This document shows positions 1 to 7,620 of a stretch of 18,327 nucleotides of DNA, piece after piece. Source of the stretch: Sulfurimonas sp. (GTDB lineage Bacteria; Campylobacterota; Campylobacteria; Campylobacterales; Sulfurimonadaceae). The stretch lies in contig JAGGWE010000135.1 of NCBI GenBank assembly GCA_021157665.1, positions 1 to 18,327 of the forward strand, in the 5' to 3' direction. The notes beneath the pieces were generated by a model. That model was not told the DNA's origin, searched no databases, and saw nothing but the letters and a program-made list of their open reading frames with translations. The position numbers were made by a program, and so were the translations under genes. The stretch's first letter is position 1; each line of letters starts with the position of its first letter.

Positions 1-923
1 CTAAAACAAGAGAAAAAATTGGTAAAAATGGTGTTCACTCTATCTATTTCCAAGATGGTGCTGCTGACACATGGGATGGTATCCAAGAGCTAATAGCTAA
101 AGCTAAAACTCATACTGGTTCAGAAAAATTACAAGCTGTGTTTACTCACCCAAATACTCCTATTAAATGTGGTGGTGCTCCTAAAAAAATCATGTATCTT
201 ACACATGCTCGCCTAGAAGAAGCTGGTGTTCGTGATAAAGTTGAACTTACTTTCTATCCAAACGGTAGTAAAATGTTTGGTGTACCTGAGTACCACGAAG
301 CTATCTTACAACAGTTTAAAGATAGAGGCTTTAAATGGAATTACAGACATAACCTTGTAGCAATGGATACAGAGAGTAAAGTAGCTACATTTAACCATCA
401 CTGGACAGAAAAAGGTGAATGGGATGAAGATTTAGAAGAGTATGGTGTTGAACTTAAAAGTGAACTGGTTGAAGCTAAATATGATTTTATTCATGTTACA
501 CCTCCTATGAAAGCTCCAAAAGTTGTAGCTCAATCTAAAGTTGGATCATCTAAAGGATGGGTACCAGTTAAAAAAGAAACTCTACAACATGTTAAATACA
601 AAAATGTATGGTGTTTAGGTGATGTTGCTGCTGTTCCAATGGGTAAAACAGGTGGTTCAGTTCGTAAACAATACAAAGTTCTTGTTGATAATATGATATC
701 TTCAATGGAAGGTAAAAAATTAGAAGCTCAATATCATGGTTATACTGTTTGTCCACTTGTTACAAGTATCGGTACAGTTATGCTTGCAGAGTTTAACTGG
801 ACTGCAAAACCAACACCAATGGTTCCACTTGACCCAACACAAGAGAGATGGATTTGGTGGTTACTAAAAGTTTATGCACTTAAACCAATGACAGTTATCG
901 GTATGCTTAGCGGTAGAGCTTAA
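1..923 (+). CDS. sqr: Sulfide:quinone oxidoreductase, type II, C-terminal part (5' end outside window)
   Basis: Flavoprotein that oxidises sulfide and passes electrons to the quinone pool, with sulfur leaving as polysulfide or on an acceptor. The frame is open to the first base of the window, so the Met codon at 138 is internal and the N-terminal FAD-binding part is missing. What remains resembles mitochondrial-type (type II) SQR: the segment TPIKCGGAPKKIMYL with redox Cys at 168-170, the segment HVTPPM, a GD pair in LGDVAAVP (second FAD contact region), and YTVCPLV with the second redox Cys at 750-752. These two Cys correspond to the pair that carries the trisulfide bridge in human SQOR. The C-terminal tail is rich in Trp and hydrophobic residues, as expected of a peripheral membrane protein. 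A lipoprotein cytochrome c gene follows after 24 bases, probably in the same transcript. The family call is firm; the exact product of sulfide oxidation cannot be read from sequence. Confidence 0.93.
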   Translation, partial: KTREKIGKNGVHSIYFQDGAADTWDGIQELIAKAKTHTGSEKLQAVFTHPNTPIKCGGAPKKIMYLTHARLEEAGVRDKVELTFYPNGSKMFGVPEYHEAILQQFKDRGFKWNYRHNLVAMDTESKVATFNHHWTEKGEWDEDLEEYGVELKSELVEAKYDFIHVTPPMKAPKVVAQSKVGSSKGWVPVKKETLQHVKYKNVWCLGDVAAVPMGKTGGSVRKQYKVLVDNMISSMEGKKLEAQYHGYTVCPLVTSIGTVMLAEFNWTAKPTPMVPLDPTQERWIWWLLKVYALKPMTVIGMLSGRA

Positions 924-947
924 TAAAAAAAGATTCAGGAGAATAAA

Positions 948-1325
948 ATGATAAAACAAATAACTACAATAGCACTAGCAGCAGTAGCTTTTATAGCTTT
1001 AACAGGCTGTGGCGAAGAAAAAGCACCAGAAGTAGTGACATATAAATACTCTACGGTGGAGGTTTACGAAAAATCTTGTATTAAGTGTCATGGTAAATTT
1101 GGTGAGGGTAATCCTAAGAAGAAAACACCTGCTCTAAATGATAGAACTGCTGGTGAAATGGCTCAAGATTTATATGATGTTAAACATGGTGGTACAAGTG
1201 GACAATCTGGTGGTACTGATCATGAAATCATGGAACACAATATGCAAAAACTTGTTGATAAAGGTTATGATTACGATATAAATGCAATGGCAGAATTTTT
1301 ATCTTACCTAGTTAAAAATAAATAA
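948..1325 (+). CDS. Monohaem cytochrome c lipoprotein
   Basis: Small electron-transfer protein of 125 residues. The N-terminus is a lipoprotein signal peptide with lipobox LTGC, giving a lipidated Cys21 as first mature residue. The next residue is Gly, not Asp, so by the E. coli rule the protein would go to the outer membrane (inference). One haem c motif, CIKCH (Cys44, Cys47, His48), is present; Met95, Met99 or Met114 could be the distal ligand. A Gly/Ser-rich stretch lies at about residues 81-89. The ATG at 948 has AGGAG at 937-941. It sits 24 bases after sqr and is followed by a strong terminator, so the two are probably co-transcribed and the cytochrome may serve sulfide-derived electron flow. 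Its partner is not identifiable from sequence alone. Confidence 0.88.
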   Translation: MIKQITTIALAAVAFIALTGCGEEKAPEVVTYKYSTVEVYEKSCIKCHGKFGEGNPKKKTPALNDRTAGEMAQDLYDVKHGGTSGQSGGTDHEIMEHNMQKLVDKGYDYDINAMAEFLSYLVKNK

Positions 1326-1341
1326 ATTGTAACACACTTTT

Positions 1342-1373
1342 AAAAGGTAGTGATTTAATTCACTACCTTTTTT
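1342..1373 (+). terminator. Rho-independent terminator after sqr-cytochrome c
   Basis: An 11-bp perfect stem (1342-1352 with 1361-1371) encloses an 8-base loop, and a run of six T ends at 1373. It begins 16 bases after the cytochrome stop codon and separates that unit from the cytochrome b gene. Confidence 0.9.
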
Positions 1374-1440
1374 ATTTGCAATGAGTTTTTAATTATAAGT
1401 AACGATTAACTTATTTATAGCTAAAAGCTTGTCTAAAATT

Positions 1441-1444
1441 AGGA
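1441..1444 (+). promoter_or_regulatory. Shine-Dalgarno site that selects a TTG start
   Basis: AGGA lies 7 bases before the TTG at 1452. The ATG at 1444 is in another frame and stops at once. The b-type haem domain begins within about ten residues of this TTG, so no later Met could serve. Confidence 0.6.
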
Positions 1445-1451
1445 TGATATA

Positions 1452-2603
1452 TTGAATAAGAAAAAAGATCATGTTTTTGTATGGCCAATTTATACAAGAA
1501 TTATACATTGGCTAATAGCTTCCTCTTTTACTTTTGCTTTTATTTTTTCACTTCAAGAAAACTTACTTAACCTTCATGTTGCGGTTGGTATTATTTTTGG
1601 ATTAATGTTACTCTATCGTATCATCTGGGGATTTGTTGGTACAAAATATGCAAAACTAAACACTTTAAAACTTTCACTTGCAGAATTAAAATTTTATTTT
1701 GTTGAAAAAGTAAGAAACCGATGGAGAGAGATTCCAGCTGGACACAATCCTGCTTCTAGTTGGTACACAATCATTGTTCTTGTTGTTGGTTCTGTTATTG
1801 CAATAACGGGACTATTATTATATGGTATTCAAGAGGGTAAAGGTTATTTAGGTTTTTTAAATGATGATTACTATATGTATATGGATCTTTTATTTGATAT
1901 TCATAAATATGCTGCTTATTTCGTTCTTGCTTGGGCTGTTATTCATATTGTAGGTGTATTGATAGAACAGTTTTACCATAAAACAAATATGGTTTTTGCA
2001 ATGATAACTGGTTATAAAAAAGCTAAGGGTGAAGATTCAAAAATTGGAACATATAAAAGTGGTCTTACTTATCTTTTTTTAATTATATCTGCTTTAGTAT
2101 TTTTTGTATCAACTGATGGGAGAAATAATCCTTTTGTAGCTAGTAAATATAAGCAGCATGATTATAAGCATGAATCTTTTACCTACTATACAGAATGTGG
2201 TGCTTGTCATCAGCCATATCCACCATTTATGTTACCAACTTCTTCTTGGCTAAGAATAAAAGAGGGACTAAAAAATCACTTTGGAGAAGAGATATCACCA
2301 ATAATGAAAAAAGGTGAAAACAGAATCTCTATAAATGATCAAACGGTTATTTTTAACTATCTTGTAGAAAATAGTGCGGATAAAAGTACAAGAGAAATAT
2401 CTGTAAAAGTTATGAAATCATTAAATGGTGCAAGAGGTAGAAAATCTATAACAAAAATACAATACTGGAAAGATACACATGCCAACATACCAAAGTATAT
2501 TTTTAAATATCAAAAAGTAAAAAGAAAATCAAACTGTTTTGCTTGTCACAAAAACTTTGAAAAAGGTATCTTAGAAGATATTGATATTAAGATACCTAGA
2601 TAA
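1452..2603 (+). CDS. Cytochrome b561 / dihaem cytochrome c fusion protein
   Basis: Integral membrane electron carrier of 383 residues. The first ~220 residues are a cytochrome b561-type domain (the family of Ni/Fe-hydrogenase b subunits): hydrophobic segments near 13-33, 40-63, 103-124, 148-172 and 204-221, with candidate haem b ligands His19, His42, His151 and His165 and the family motif AGHNPASSW (96-104). After the last membrane segment comes a dihaem cytochrome c (DHC-type) domain with CGACH (249-253) and CFACH (362-366), plus the DHC hallmarks PPFMLPTSSW and HFGEE. The C-terminal domain should lie in the periplasm. In other bacteria cytochrome b561 and DHC are separate proteins of an operon that also encodes a sphaeroides haem protein; no such gene is seen here. 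A plausible role is moving electrons between quinol and periplasmic cytochromes, such as the lipoprotein cytochrome just upstream. The start is TTG. It is flanked by a terminator and a 166-base gap, so it is probably transcribed alone. Confidence 0.85.
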   Translation: MNKKKDHVFVWPIYTRIIHWLIASSFTFAFIFSLQENLLNLHVAVGIIFGLMLLYRIIWGFVGTKYAKLNTLKLSLAELKFYFVEKVRNRWREIPAGHNPASSWYTIIVLVVGSVIAITGLLLYGIQEGKGYLGFLNDDYYMYMDLLFDIHKYAAYFVLAWAVIHIVGVLIEQFYHKTNMVFAMITGYKKAKGEDSKIGTYKSGLTYLFLIISALVFFVSTDGRNNPFVASKYKQHDYKHESFTYYTECGACHQPYPPFMLPTSSWLRIKEGLKNHFGEEISPIMKKGENRISINDQTVIFNYLVENSADKSTREISVKVMKSLNGARGRKSITKIQYWKDTHANIPKYIFKYQKVKRKSNCFACHKNFEKGILEDIDIKIPR

Positions 2604-2666
2604 AATTACCCCACTTACTCATAACTTATCATTATTAGAAAGATAATATTAGTTAAAGTTATCTAT

Positions 2667-2742
2667 AAGATTATTTTAACTACAATGTTTAAATCTATAA
2701 TTCTTTTCTAATCGATATTTAAGTTTATTAAAGATTATTTTA
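2667..2742 (+). repeat. 12-bp direct repeat in the psrA1 leader
   Basis: AAGATTATTTTA occurs at 2667-2678 and again at 2731-2742, the two copies flanking the candidate promoter. The region between the cytochrome b gene and psrA1 is very AT-rich, so chance is possible, but the placement on either side of a -10 element would suit a regulator site. Confidence 0.35.
2696..2701 (+). promoter_or_regulatory. Candidate -10 element for the psrABC unit
   Basis: TATAAT at 2696-2701 would start a transcript near 2708, leaving a leader of about 60 bases before psrA1. No convincing -35 box is present, which is common in Campylobacterota promoters. A second TATAAT at 2749-2754 abuts the ribosome binding site and is less likely to be used. 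Confidence 0.35.
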
Positions 2743-2755
2743 GAAGAATATAATG

Positions 2756-2761
2756 AGGAGG
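2756..2761 (+). promoter_or_regulatory. Shine-Dalgarno site that decides the psrA1 start
   Basis: AGGAGG lies 8 bases before the ATG at 2770 but only 2 bases before the in-frame TTG at 2764. Spacing therefore favours the ATG. Confidence 0.8.
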
Positions 2762-2769
2762 TATTGCTT

Positions 2770-5199
2770 ATGGAAGTAGAGATTTCAAGAAGAAAGTTTC
2801 TTCAAGGAACTGTAGCTATGAGTATTGTTGGTTCAGCAGCACTTAGCACAAATCTTTTGTCGAATAATCATGATAGTCACGGTAGTAGTGCAAAGCCTGG
2901 AGTGGTTTCATTTCACAACACAAAAACAGGTTCAGATAAGGGTCACGATGTGGCAACTTTATGTGAAATGTGTGTTAATAAATGTGCTGCCCTAGCAAGA
3001 GTTGAAAATGGGGTTATTACAAAACTAAACCCTAACCCAATGTTTCCAAAATCTAAGAACATGTTATGTGCTAGAGGAAATGCTGGTATTCAGGCACTTT
3101 ACGATCCAGATCGATTAAAGTATCCAATGATCAGAATTGGTGAAAAAGGTGAGGGTAAATTTAAAAGAGTTACTTGGGATGAAGCATACAATGCTATCCT
3201 AAATGGTACAGATAAATTTCCTGGTCTTTCTACAATACTTGAAGAGGAAGAGGACAACCGTTCATCAATGCTATTTTGTGCTGGTGAAGGTATGGCAGAA
3301 CATACATTTAAACAATTTTATCAAGCATTTGGTTCTGCAAACTGGTTAAATCATGCTTCAATCTGTCTTCAAACAGTTGCATCTGGTTATGGTGTAACAC
3401 TTGGTTCATACCCACAAGCTGACTTAGAAAATGCAGAGTATATCATTATGGCTGGAGCAAATCGTGCTGAAGCTATAGTTACTCCTGATACTATGGATTT
3501 ATTTAAACGAACTAAGGGTCGTGGTGCAAAAATGATTTGTGTTGATCCAAGATTCACAAATACTGCTGCAAAATCTGATAAATGGTTAGCGATTAAACCT
3601 GGTACAGACTTAGCATTTGTACTTGCTCTTACATATGTAACTTTAACTGAAGAGTTACAAAACAACGAATATATTGAAGCTCACTTTAATGATTATGAAA
3701 AATATAAAAACAGTATAATTGAAAATAAATATACTCCAGAGTGGGCAGAGCCTATAACTGGAATTAAAGCAGAAGATATTTATACTATTGCTAGAGAGTT
3801 CGCAGCTGCAGCTCCTAAAGCTGTTTACTATCCAGGTAGAAGATCGACATTTGCTAAAAATGACTTTCAACTTCGTCGTGCAATGGCAATTTTCCAAGCA
3901 CTTCACGGAGCGATAGACACTAAAGGTGGATTAATTTTTGGTTCTAAACTAAAACTAAAACCACATGAGGGTCTTCAACCATTATATGAAAAAGCTCAAG
4001 CTAGAGCTGTTATAAAAAGTACAGACAAAGAGGGTCATCAAGGTTATGATGATTGTGCTGTTGTATCTGGTGGTGGTTCTTGGATTGGTTGGAGAAATCG
4101 TTTCTTAGAAGATAAAATGCCATATAAAGTTAGAGGGATGTTCTGCTATAAACACAACCCAATGATGAATATGCCAAATACTCAAAAAACTGCTGAAATG
4201 CTTAGGAAAATGGATTTGGTTGTAACAATAGATACAATGCCAAGTGATACAGTAATGTATGCAGATGTTGTACTTCCAGAGTGTACTTACTTAGAGAGAA
4301 CAGACCCTGTTAAAACATTTGGTGGAGTAGAGCCTTCTATAGCTGTAAGAAATAAGGTTATTGATCCTATGTTTGAGTCAAAACCTGTTATGGAAATTTT
4401 AAAAGGTTTAACAACTAAAATCTCTAAACCTCTATTTGAAATATCTAAGAAATTTGATGAAGAGATTCAAGATATGATAGATGAAGATGGAGAGGAAGAA
4501 ACTTATACAGAGTTTAATTTAACTTTACCATTCTTACACACACAAGAAGAGTTAAATCATCATGTTGTTTCTGGTTATCCTGGTGCTGCTGAAAAACTAC
4601 ACCATGATGGTGTTTTCTATCCTAACCAAGATACATACTATAAACAACTTGCTGCTAATCAATTTCAATACTATCCTGAAAATAAAAAGTCATATTCAAC
4701 TAGAGGTGGTAAACCAAAAACTCCATCTGGAAAAGTTGAGTGTCTTATAGGCTCTTTTGCAAGTAAAGGTATAGACCCTATGCCTGTATGGAGAGATGAG
4801 TATGAATTTAGTGTACCAAAAGGCAAGTTTAAACTTTTAACTGGTCGTCATGCACAATTTACTCAATCTGGAAGTTCAAATAATGCAATGCTTAGAGACC
4901 TTATGCCTGAAAACTTTGTTTGGATTAACAAAAGAGTTGCAGCAGAAAAAGGGATTAAGTTTGCTGATATGATTGAAGTAAGTTCAAGCATTGGTTCAAC
5001 AAGATTAAAAGCATATCCAACAGAAAAAATTGCTCCAGATCAAGTTTTCTTTATTCACGGTTTTGGTGAAGAGAGTGAAGCTTTAACTTGGGCATATAAA
5101 AATGGTGGAAATGATAATGCAATTATCGAAGACACTATAGAACCTGTTTATGGTGCTGCTGCTATGCATGAAACTAATGTTTCTATAAAAAAGGTGTAA
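2770..5199 (+). CDS. psrA: Polysulfide/thiosulfate reductase-type molybdopterin subunit (copy 1)
   Basis: Catalytic subunit of 809 residues in the PsrA/PhsA branch of the DMSO reductase family; it would reduce polysulfide, sulfur or thiosulfate at a bis-MGD molybdenum centre. It opens with a Tat signal (SRRKFLQ at 6-12, then a hydrophobic stretch), so the folded enzyme goes to the periplasm. A His/Ser-rich linker (about 32-60) precedes the [4Fe-4S] motif Cys65-x2-Cys68-x3-Cys72-x27-Cys100. The likely Mo ligand is Cys199 in ASICLQ. Further family signatures are AGANRAE, GRRSTFAKNDFQLRRAM, DTMPSDT and LPECTYLER. The C-terminal MopB-binding region includes LTGRHAQFTQS. It is followed after 3 bases by the iron-sulfur subunit and then the membrane anchor. 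Substrate cannot be fixed from sequence: sulfur, polysulfide, thiosulfate, or the reverse oxidation are all possible. A paralogue lies at 7621-9945. Confidence 0.88.
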   Translation: MEVEISRRKFLQGTVAMSIVGSAALSTNLLSNNHDSHGSSAKPGVVSFHNTKTGSDKGHDVATLCEMCVNKCAALARVENGVITKLNPNPMFPKSKNMLCARGNAGIQALYDPDRLKYPMIRIGEKGEGKFKRVTWDEAYNAILNGTDKFPGLSTILEEEEDNRSSMLFCAGEGMAEHTFKQFYQAFGSANWLNHASICLQTVASGYGVTLGSYPQADLENAEYIIMAGANRAEAIVTPDTMDLFKRTKGRGAKMICVDPRFTNTAAKSDKWLAIKPGTDLAFVLALTYVTLTEELQNNEYIEAHFNDYEKYKNSIIENKYTPEWAEPITGIKAEDIYTIAREFAAAAPKAVYYPGRRSTFAKNDFQLRRAMAIFQALHGAIDTKGGLIFGSKLKLKPHEGLQPLYEKAQARAVIKSTDKEGHQGYDDCAVVSGGGSWIGWRNRFLEDKMPYKVRGMFCYKHNPMMNMPNTQKTAEMLRKMDLVVTIDTMPSDTVMYADVVLPECTYLERTDPVKTFGGVEPSIAVRNKVIDPMFESKPVMEILKGLTTKISKPLFEISKKFDEEIQDMIDEDGEEETYTEFNLTLPFLHTQEELNHHVVSGYPGAAEKLHHDGVFYPNQDTYYKQLAANQFQYYPENKKSYSTRGGKPKTPSGKVECLIGSFASKGIDPMPVWRDEYEFSVPKGKFKLLTGRHAQFTQSGSSNNAMLRDLMPENFVWINKRVAAEKGIKFADMIEVSSSIGSTRLKAYPTEKIAPDQVFFIHGFGEESEALTWAYKNGGNDNAIIEDTIEPVYGAAAMHETNVSIKKV

Positions 5200-5202
5200 T
5201 TT

Positions 5203-5766
5203 ATGGCTAGATATGGAATGGCACTTGATTACAAAAATTGTATCAACTGCAAGGCATGTGAAACAGCATGTAAAGAAGAAAACGGCATCTTAATGGGTGC
5301 AGATAAGCACAGAATTTGGGTAGGTACTGGTGAAATTGAGGGTGAATATCCTCTACTTGACCTTACCTCAAATGTTTTTCATCCAAGTCAGTGTCAACAT
5401 TGTGATGATGCTCCTTGTGAAGAAGTATGTCCAACTCAGGCAACATACACTGATGAAAATGGTATTGTAAGAGTAAATATAGACCAGTGTATTTTATGTA
5501 GTTACTGCATGAATGCTTGTCCTTATGATGCAAGATATGTAGATGATAGAACAATGACTGTTGATAAGTGTAACTTCTGTGCAGAGACTAGACTAGCACG
5601 AGGCGAAACTACAACAGCATGTCAAGCTACTTGTCCGACAAAAGTAAGAATCTTCGGTGATCTTGACGATCCAAACAGTGAAATAAGTGAAGTTTTAAGA
5701 ACAAGAGAGCATTATAGTTTAAAAGCTCATCTTGGTACTAAACCAAAATTATTTTACCTAACATAA
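5203..5766 (+). CDS. psrB: Polysulfide reductase-type iron-sulfur subunit (copy 1)
   Basis: Electron-transfer subunit of 187 residues linking the quinone-reactive membrane anchor to PsrA. It carries all sixteen Cys expected for four [4Fe-4S] clusters: 13/16/19/23, 64/67/72/76, 96/99/102/106 and 123/126/140/144. There is no signal peptide, and family members are exported by riding on the Tat-bearing PsrA partner. The conserved region RVRIFGDLDD-like (here KVRIFGDLDD) and the tail ending KLFYLT are shared with the second copy. The start is 3 bases after the psrA1 stop, with AAGGTG at the end of psrA1 as ribosome site, so translation is likely coupled. Confidence 0.92.
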   Translation: MARYGMALDYKNCINCKACETACKEENGILMGADKHRIWVGTGEIEGEYPLLDLTSNVFHPSQCQHCDDAPCEEVCPTQATYTDENGIVRVNIDQCILCSYCMNACPYDARYVDDRTMTVDKCNFCAETRLARGETTTACQATCPTKVRIFGDLDDPNSEISEVLRTREHYSLKAHLGTKPKLFYLT

Positions 5767-5779
5767 TAAAGGAGTTAAA

Positions 5780-6979
5780 ATGGCTTTAAGAGAATTAGTT
5801 AATAAAATTGTTCCTATTAAGGAAGATTTTTCTATAAAATCACTGTTGGGTTTTAAAAAGACTCCTTTAAATGTGTTAGTATCTTTCATGATTGTAGGAT
5901 TAATACTTCTATTAGTATGGGGAATTGCTCAATATTTAATGCACGGACACCATGCATACAATGTTTCAAGAGAACATCCATGGGGATTATTAATCTCTGG
6001 ATATATTTTCTTTGTTGGAACAAGTACAGGTCTTTGTATTATCGCTTCACTTGGACATGTATTTGGTATAAAAGAGTTTAATCATATTGGAAAAAGAACA
6101 ACACTCTTAGCAATTATTACACTATTACCAGGTTTCATTATTATTCTTAGTGAAATTGGACACCCTGTTACAATGATGATTTACAATATCTTAACTCCTG
6201 GTATCACTTCTGCTATCTGGTGGATGGGTACTTTATATGGTTTAGTTTTAACATTTATCATTCTTGAGTTTGGATTTGCACTTAGAGGCGATCATAAATG
6301 GGCTGTTAGATTTGGAATTGGTGGACTGATTGCTGATGTTGCAGCATTTACAACACTTGGTTCTGTATTTGCATACTTAGTTGCAAGACCAATAGCAAAC
6401 GGACCATTTATTCCATTATACTTCCTATTAACTGCTGTTGTTGCAGGAGCTTTCTTTATGTTTATGATATATGGTTTTAAACATAAATTAAACTTTCCAA
6501 AAGAAGTTGAAGTAACATTAATTAAATTAGCAAAAATATTAGGACTACTTTTAGTAGTTACTATGTTCTTTGAATGGTGGAGAATGATTACAGCTATCTA
6601 TGGTGGTATGCCAGAGAGAGCTGATACAATGATGAAAATCGTTGGGTCAAGTTCTTTTTGGATAGAGATGTTATTTGCATGGGCTATCCCTTTTGTTATC
6701 ATTTTAGTTAGCAAAGGTAAGGCTATCAAAGCTTTATTTTTTGCAGCAATTCCAGCTCTAATCTCTATCTTTTTAATGAGAAATGATATGGTACACTATG
6801 CACAAATGGCACCAATGCAGATGTTGAAAAAAACTGAATATCAACTAGCTCCAACTTGGATAGAATATTTTCCATCTCCAGTTGAATGGGCTATTGCAGT
6901 AGGCGCTTTAGGTGTATGTTTTTTACTATACTATGTTGCTGAAAAAGCATTTGATCTTGATGAAGATGAACATCACTAA
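5780..6979 (+). CDS. psrC: NrfD/PsrC-type quinone-reactive membrane anchor
   Basis: Membrane subunit of 399 residues that would oxidise menaquinol and feed electrons through PsrB to PsrA. About ten hydrophobic segments can be seen, near residues 32-54, 67-95, 106-126, 142-168, 174-202, 209-233, 247-267, 290-311, 316-333 and 369-388, with an acidic and His tail (DEDEHH). This is longer than the eight-helix PsrC of Thermus and closer in size to the ten-helix NrfD members such as HybB or DsrP. No haem motif is present, as expected for NrfD proteins. The ATG has AAGGAG at 5769-5774 and follows psrB1 by 13 bases; a palindromic terminator closes the unit. It is the only NrfD-type gene in the window, so the second PsrA-PsrB pair has no anchor of its own nearby. 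Confidence 0.88.
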   Translation: MALRELVNKIVPIKEDFSIKSLLGFKKTPLNVLVSFMIVGLILLLVWGIAQYLMHGHHAYNVSREHPWGLLISGYIFFVGTSTGLCIIASLGHVFGIKEFNHIGKRTTLLAIITLLPGFIIILSEIGHPVTMMIYNILTPGITSAIWWMGTLYGLVLTFIILEFGFALRGDHKWAVRFGIGGLIADVAAFTTLGSVFAYLVARPIANGPFIPLYFLLTAVVAGAFFMFMIYGFKHKLNFPKEVEVTLIKLAKILGLLLVVTMFFEWWRMITAIYGGMPERADTMMKIVGSSSFWIEMLFAWAIPFVIILVSKGKAIKALFFAAIPALISIFLMRNDMVHYAQMAPMQMLKKTEYQLAPTWIEYFPSPVEWAIAVGALGVCFLLYYVAEKAFDLDEDEHH

Positions 6980-7001
6980 AATAATCTAGATATATCTACT
7001 T

Positions 7002-7034
7002 ATCCACATGCTATAGCATGTGGATCTCTCTTTT
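7002..7034 (+). terminator. Palindromic terminator after psrC
   Basis: Positions 7002-7025 form a perfect 24-base palindrome (two 12-base arms) followed by CTCTCTTTT. Its arms contain CCACATGC (7004-7011) and GCATGTGG (7016-7023), an inverted pair of the motif that recurs in this window. It lies 22 bases after the psrC stop. Confidence 0.75.
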
Positions 7035-7089
7035 AAACTTTCTAAATAATTTTAAAAATATAAATAATAGCTTATCTTAAGTCGCTATT

Positions 7090-7095
7090 TATACT
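7090..7095 (+). promoter_or_regulatory. Possible -10 element for the second psr unit
   Basis: TATACT lies about 40 bases before the DUF1566 gene start and downstream of the psrC terminator, where a new promoter is needed. No clear -35 box is visible. Confidence 0.25.
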
Positions 7096-7137
7096 GATGT
7101 GGTTACAATTTTAAACTTTTAAATACAAGGGATTATT

Positions 7138-7584
7138 ATGAAATTACTATATGTGTTCATCTTACTTTTATCTATGATATATAATGCTAATGCCGAGCTT
7201 ATAAAAAGTTCAAAAAACACCATTAAAGATACTGAAACAAATTATTTATGGCAAGATTCAAAAGAGGTATCAACAGAAATGAAAACATTTGTTGAAGCTG
7301 TTGATTACTGTAAAAACTTAGAGTTAGATGGAGAAAAATCTTGGGAAGTACCAGGTTTTATGGAACTGCAATCAATCGTAGATGTATATGCATATAATCC
7401 AGCTATTTCAAAAAAATTCAATTTTATTGTACCTGATAAATATTGGACATCAAAAAGCTATGGAACGAAAGGGAATAAATTTGCTTATGTAGTCAACTTT
7501 TCAACTGGAGTTTTTAATAAAGAAAGAGCACATTATGAATATTATGTGAGATGCTATAAAAAACTAAAAAAGCTTGAAAAATAG
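7138..7584 (+). CDS. Secreted DUF1566 (Lcl C-terminal type) protein
   Basis: Protein of 148 residues with a signal peptide (residues 1-19, ending NANA) and one DUF1566/Lcl_C domain. The family landmarks appear in order: D-x-x-T-NYLWQD (31-40), YC (57-58), SWEVPGFMEL (68-77, usually W-R-L-P with E-L), YWTS (102-105), and YYVRCY (135-140). Cys58 and Cys139 are the usual conserved pair and could form a periplasmic disulfide. Molecular function of this family is unknown; it is often found in secreted or surface proteins. It lies between two psr units, 36 bases upstream of psrA2 with no terminator between, so it is probably co-transcribed with it. AAGGG at 7127-7131 precedes the ATG. A role as accessory or chaperone for the second reductase is only inferred from position. 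Confidence 0.75.
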   Translation: MKLLYVFILLLSMIYNANAELIKSSKNTIKDTETNYLWQDSKEVSTEMKTFVEAVDYCKNLELDGEKSWEVPGFMELQSIVDVYAYNPAISKKFNFIVPDKYWTSKSYGTKGNKFAYVVNFSTGVFNKERAHYEYYVRCYKKLKKLEK

Positions 7585-7620
7585 TACTATATACTTAGAA
7601 TATCTTAAAGGTATGGTTGT

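Noticed and set aside
138..140. ATG at 138 as start of the SQR gene
   Set aside because: The frame is open upstream to base 1 and the first catalytic Cys region follows at once; the gene is truncated by the window.
1395..1414. Inverted repeat ATAAGT...ACTTAT before the cytochrome b gene
   Set aside because: Six-base arms in AT-rich DNA are too short to separate from chance.
2621..2662. ATAACTT / AAGTTAT inverted repeat downstream of the cytochrome b gene
   Set aside because: Arms of seven AT-rich bases far apart with no T-run; not a convincing terminator or operator.
2764..2766. TTG as start of psrA1
   Set aside because: It is only 2 bases from the AGGAGG site; the ATG at 2770 has proper spacing.
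3387..3906. Minus-strand open frames opposite psrA1
   Set aside because: No ribosome site or recognisable protein, and they lie fully opposite a conserved gene.
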